From CAZFQD01 sp964520885 (GTDB lineage Bacteria; Bacillota; Clostridia; Oscillospirales; SIG519): a DNA stretch of 8,257 nt. The stretch is taken from contig CAZFQD010000099.1 of NCBI GenBank assembly GCA_964520885.1, positions 1 through 8,257 on the forward strand. Reading direction: 5' to 3'. Both the position numbers and the translations under genes were made by a program. The notes beneath the pieces are model-generated. The model was not told the DNA's origin. It saw only the letters and a list, made by a program, of their open reading frames with translations, and made no database searches. Shown piece by piece: positions 7,299 through 8,257 of this stretch; within the stretch, counting starts at the first letter, position 1, and each line of letters starts with the position of its first letter.

Positions 7299-8234
7299 TC
7301 ATTTTGCTTTATTTAAATCATTTGTTATTCTTTCATTCAATTCTTCGGCAGCATTATAACCAAAGCGTTTTTGCCTATTATTCATTGCAGCAACTTCAAT
7401 AATTATTGCTAAATTTCTACCCGGCTTTATGGGAATTCTAAGGGAAGGAATTTTTAGTCCTAAAATTTCTATTGTAGTATTTTCCAAACCTAATCGTTCA
7501 TATGTTTTGTTTTCATCCCAATATTCTAATTCGATAACTAAATTAATCTTTTCAGACTCTTTTACAGCACCCATACCAAAAATTCGTCGCACATCAACTA
7601 TTCCTATTCCTCTTAATTCAATAAAATGACGAATTATACCAGGAGAAGAGCCTACTAAAGTTATATTTGAAACCCTTTTTATTTCAACGGCATCATCAGC
7701 AATTAATCTATGACCTCTTTTTAAAAGTTCCATAGCCGTTTCACTTTTTCCTACTCCACTATCACCAAGCAATAATACTCCTTCACCATAAACTTCAACT
7801 AATACTCCATGCCTTGTAATTCTAATTGCTAAATAAGTGTTTAGCCAAGATATTAAATTTGACATAAATGACGAAGTTGACTCACTTGTTCTAAGAATTG
7901 GTATTTCATATTTTTGAGCCGCTTCTAACATTTCATCAAAAATTTCTAATTCGCGAGTTACAACAATTGCAGGAATTTTATGTGAAAATAGTTTTTCAAA
8001 ACTTTTGGCTCTTTTGGAATTTTCAACAGTTATAAGATAAGTGTATTCAACCTTTCCAATAATTTGAATTCTTGAACTATCAAAAAAATCAAAGAATCCC
8101 ATTAATTGCAATCCCGGTCTATTTACATCCGCACTAATTACATCTATATTCTCTGCATTTTTAGGTAAATATATTTTTTCTAAATTAAATTCATCAATTA
8201 TTTTATCTAATGAAACTGAATGTTTTTTTTTCAT
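7299..8234 (-). CDS. hprK: HPr kinase/phosphorylase
   Basis: Bifunctional enzyme that phosphorylates HPr on Ser46 (ATP or PPi, stimulated by fructose-1,6-bisphosphate) and removes the phosphate by phosphorolysis; it is the sensor of carbon catabolite control in Firmicutes. Length is 311 residues against 310 in B. subtilis; the family forms hexamers. Visible: N-terminal domain (about 1-130), RHGVLVEVYG (141-150), Walker A GDSGVGKS (157-164), LIADDAVEI (177-185) with the acidic pair D180-D181, the family signature ELRGIGIVDVRRIFGMGAV (206-224), and PIKPGRNLAIIIEVAAMN (268-285), followed by RQKRFGYNAA. The ATG has GGAGG 9 nt upstream (8248-8244). The stop is TGA. Any promoter lies beyond the window edge. 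It heads the run of genes seen here, 77 bp before murB. Confidence 0.97.
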   Translation of the reverse strand: MKKKHSVSLDKIIDEFNLEKIYLPKNAENIDVISADVNRPGLQLMGFFDFFDSSRIQIIGKVEYTYLITVENSKRAKSFEKLFSHKIPAIVVTRELEIFDEMLEAAQKYEIPILRTSESTSSFMSNLISWLNTYLAIRITRHGVLVEVYGEGVLLLGDSGVGKSETAMELLKRGHRLIADDAVEIKRVSNITLVGSSPGIIRHFIELRGIGIVDVRRIFGMGAVKESEKINLVIELEYWDENKTYERLGLENTTIEILGLKIPSLRIPIKPGRNLAIIIEVAAMNNRQKRFGYNAAEELNERITNDLNKAK

Positions 8235-8243
8235 AAATTGTTT

Positions 8244-8248
8244 CCTCC
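8244..8248 (-). promoter_or_regulatory. hprK ribosome binding site
   Basis: Minus-strand GGAGG lies 9 nt before the hprK ATG (8234). It shows the gene start is complete in the window, although only 23 bp of upstream sequence are present and no promoter can be judged. Confidence 0.8.
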
Positions 8249-8257
8249 AAAGTTTTT

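Noticed and set aside
6593..7402. A 269-codon open frame on the plus strand, rich in hydrophobic residues, antisense to murB and the end of hprK
   Set aside because: It lies almost wholly opposite two clear conserved genes. Its hydrophobic composition is what reverse-complemented AT-rich coding sequence gives, and it has no recognisable domain.
5987..7629. Short plus-strand open frames at 5987-6205, 6712-6903 and 7429-7629
   Set aside because: They are shadows of rapZ, murB and hprK in other frames, with no independent support.

Overview
The window is a compact, AT-rich stretch (by eye under about 35% GC) of ordinary bacterial core genes, all on the minus strand. It reads like a low-GC Firmicute, most likely a member of Clostridia or a related uncultured lineage. 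The evidence is HPr kinase/phosphorylase next to MurB, RapZ and WhiA, strong AGGAGG-type ribosome binding sites, and the clostridial order hprK-murB-rapZ-whiA-dnaE-pfkA. Code usage looks standard: TGA, TAG and TAA all serve as stops and tryptophan is TGG. I do not assign a genus.

Reading along the minus strand (high to low coordinates), the order is: hprK (HPr kinase/phosphorylase, complete), a 77-bp gap with a weak promoter candidate and a short palindrome, murB (UDP-N-acetylenolpyruvoylglucosamine reductase), rapZ (P-loop nucleotide-binding protein), whiA (sporulation/division regulator family), dnaE (DNA polymerase III alpha subunit), a 103-bp gap with a probable weak terminator, and pfkA (ATP-dependent 6-phosphofructokinase, TTG start, last few residues cut by the window edge). 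The gaps murB-rapZ, rapZ-whiA and whiA-dnaE are 11, 17 and 12 bp, and two of these Shine-Dalgarno sequences overlap the preceding stop codon, so these genes almost certainly form one operon. No intergenic stretch exceeds 103 bp. I saw no RNA gene, mobile element, CRISPR array or long repeat.

Functionally the cluster groups carbon-flux sensing (HprK; RapZ, whose E. coli homologue senses glucosamine-6-phosphate), peptidoglycan precursor synthesis (MurB), a division/chromosome regulator (WhiA), a replicative polymerase (DnaE) and the committing step of glycolysis (PfkA). PfkA makes fructose-1,6-bisphosphate, the known activator of HprK kinase activity. This is a recognised conserved neighbourhood. 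I found no undescribed system. The points most worth a second look are the absence of yvcK from its usual place between rapZ and whiA, an apparently intact metal site in the DnaE PHP domain, and corrected starts for dnaE, murB and pfkA.
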